NCBI GenBank assembly: GCA_034231615.1
Contig: CM067315.1
Span: 10,067,915 to 10,131,914 of the forward strand
Direction of reading: 5' to 3'
Source: Meghimatium bilineatum
Lineage: Eukaryota; Mollusca; Gastropoda; Stylommatophora; Philomycidae
Length of the DNA: 64,000 nt
A program made the position numbers and the translations under genes. Numbering within the stretch: the first letter of the stretch is position 1; each line of letters starts with the position of its first letter. The notes below the pieces were generated by a model, which saw nothing but the letters and a program-made list of their open reading frames with translations, did no database searches and was not told the DNA's origin. Shown in pieces: positions 63,340 to 64,000 of this stretch.

Positions 63340-64000
63340 ATCGTTTGTGATTGTGTGCCCGAGATAATAGATACGATTTACTTAACCACGCCAAAAATAA
63401 AGAGTTATAGATAGCCGTCGGATCATCACCGCAAACTGGACACGTCAATAGTTGCTTCGATCTCTCCCTGCGTGTATTCGCCATTACACTTCTGCTGACA
63501 GTACCTGTCCTATGCTTTTTTTTACCATAATTGTCCAAAATGTTTTCTTCTAGTAACACGCATTGCAGACCCTGATATTTAATCTTGACCATTGAAAAGG
63601 AACCATCATTCACACTAGTCTCACTTTCGCGTGCTATATTCCCCATGGAGTTCAAAACGTCAGGTTATCCCGATCCATTGCCCCGCGCCACAACCGCGCA
63701 TGACGCAAGTCGATCCATCCCCTCCTTGCCCCGAACATCCACATGTCTCGGCACGAAAATAAATGTAACTACTTTCAGCCTCGCCTTTCTCAAGGTCTCA
63801 ATTCACTGTCCGCGAACGAAACCCATCCGTGCCCTCCCAATCATACCAACGCAGTCACTCAAGACACAGACCGTCACCTTCTGTGTGTCTACCCACTCAA
63901 ATACACAGGTCACTGCCACGATCTCCACTGCAATGCTACTCGCAGTCACAGCAAAGGCTCCACTCTCCTCCCTGATAGTTCTACCTGCGCACTGACCTGT
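63340..64000 (-). mobile_element. LINE remnant: RNase H of another family
   Basis: Antisense frames VTVCVLSDCVGMIGRARM, VTFIFVPRHVDVRGKEGMDR (RNase H end motif), LASCAVV, then RTGTVSRSVMANTRRERSKQ and CPVCGDDPTAIYN. More GC-rich than the surroundings, especially 63650-64000. Probably continues past the window. Confidence 0.7.

Noticed and set aside
60000-64000. Further SCP2 thiolase exons
   Set aside because: Looked for the HDCFS, NPSGG and GHPLGATG motifs on the minus strand; none seen. They are presumably beyond the window.

Overview
The window is AT-rich, intron-rich animal DNA. It carries parts of two conserved eukaryotic genes in convergent orientation, buried in transposon debris and minisatellites. 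The mix of Penelope-like, RTE-like and RNase H-bearing LINE fragments, mariner, hAT-like and piggyBac-like remnants, and very large intronic minisatellites suggests an invertebrate, most plausibly a lophotrochozoan such as a mollusc. The lineage is an inference; no sequence here proves it.

Gene 1 (+ strand, 401-38259) is the C-terminal half of importin-13 (IPO13), a nuclear transport receptor of the importin-beta family. I could place 16 consecutive coding exons by splice sites, reading phase and similarity to the vertebrate protein; the N-terminal half lies to the left of the window. The phases join without a break and the last exon ends in a stop codon. One intron (after exon 9) starts with GC instead of GT, and one exon is only 27 bp.

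Gene 2 (- strand, 52332-59999) is the 3' part of the sterol carrier protein 2 / SCPx gene (SCP2). Five exons encode the end of the thiolase domain, the linker and the complete SCP2 sterol-binding domain, ending in the peroxisomal signal SKL. The thiolase exons upstream must lie right of 64000.

Layout: 1-6100 holds the first IPO13 exon, a 39-bp minisatellite, a LINE RNase H remnant and a Penelope-like element with reverse transcriptase and GIY-YIG regions. 6100-38260 holds the other IPO13 exons with about a dozen intronic minisatellites (units of 21-56 bp), many close to an exon edge, plus LINE 3' ends and a pair of inverted mariner-like copies. 38260-52330 is intergenic: an hAT-like element with other repeats inside it, LINE fragments and several arrays. 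52330-60000 is SCP2 with transposon pieces in its introns, two of them touching or nearly touching splice donors. 60000-64000 holds MITE, SINE and LINE remnants.

The two genes do not form a pathway; IPO13 works in nuclear import and export, SCP2 in peroxisomal lipid metabolism. The most unusual content is the relation between minisatellites and splicing. A 49-bp array repeats the end of IPO13 exon 14 with its splice donor. A 2.1-kb 21-bp array is open in the frame of exon 10, so that retention of that intron would encode a long repeat tail. An intergenic array repeats a branch-point-plus-acceptor-like motif.
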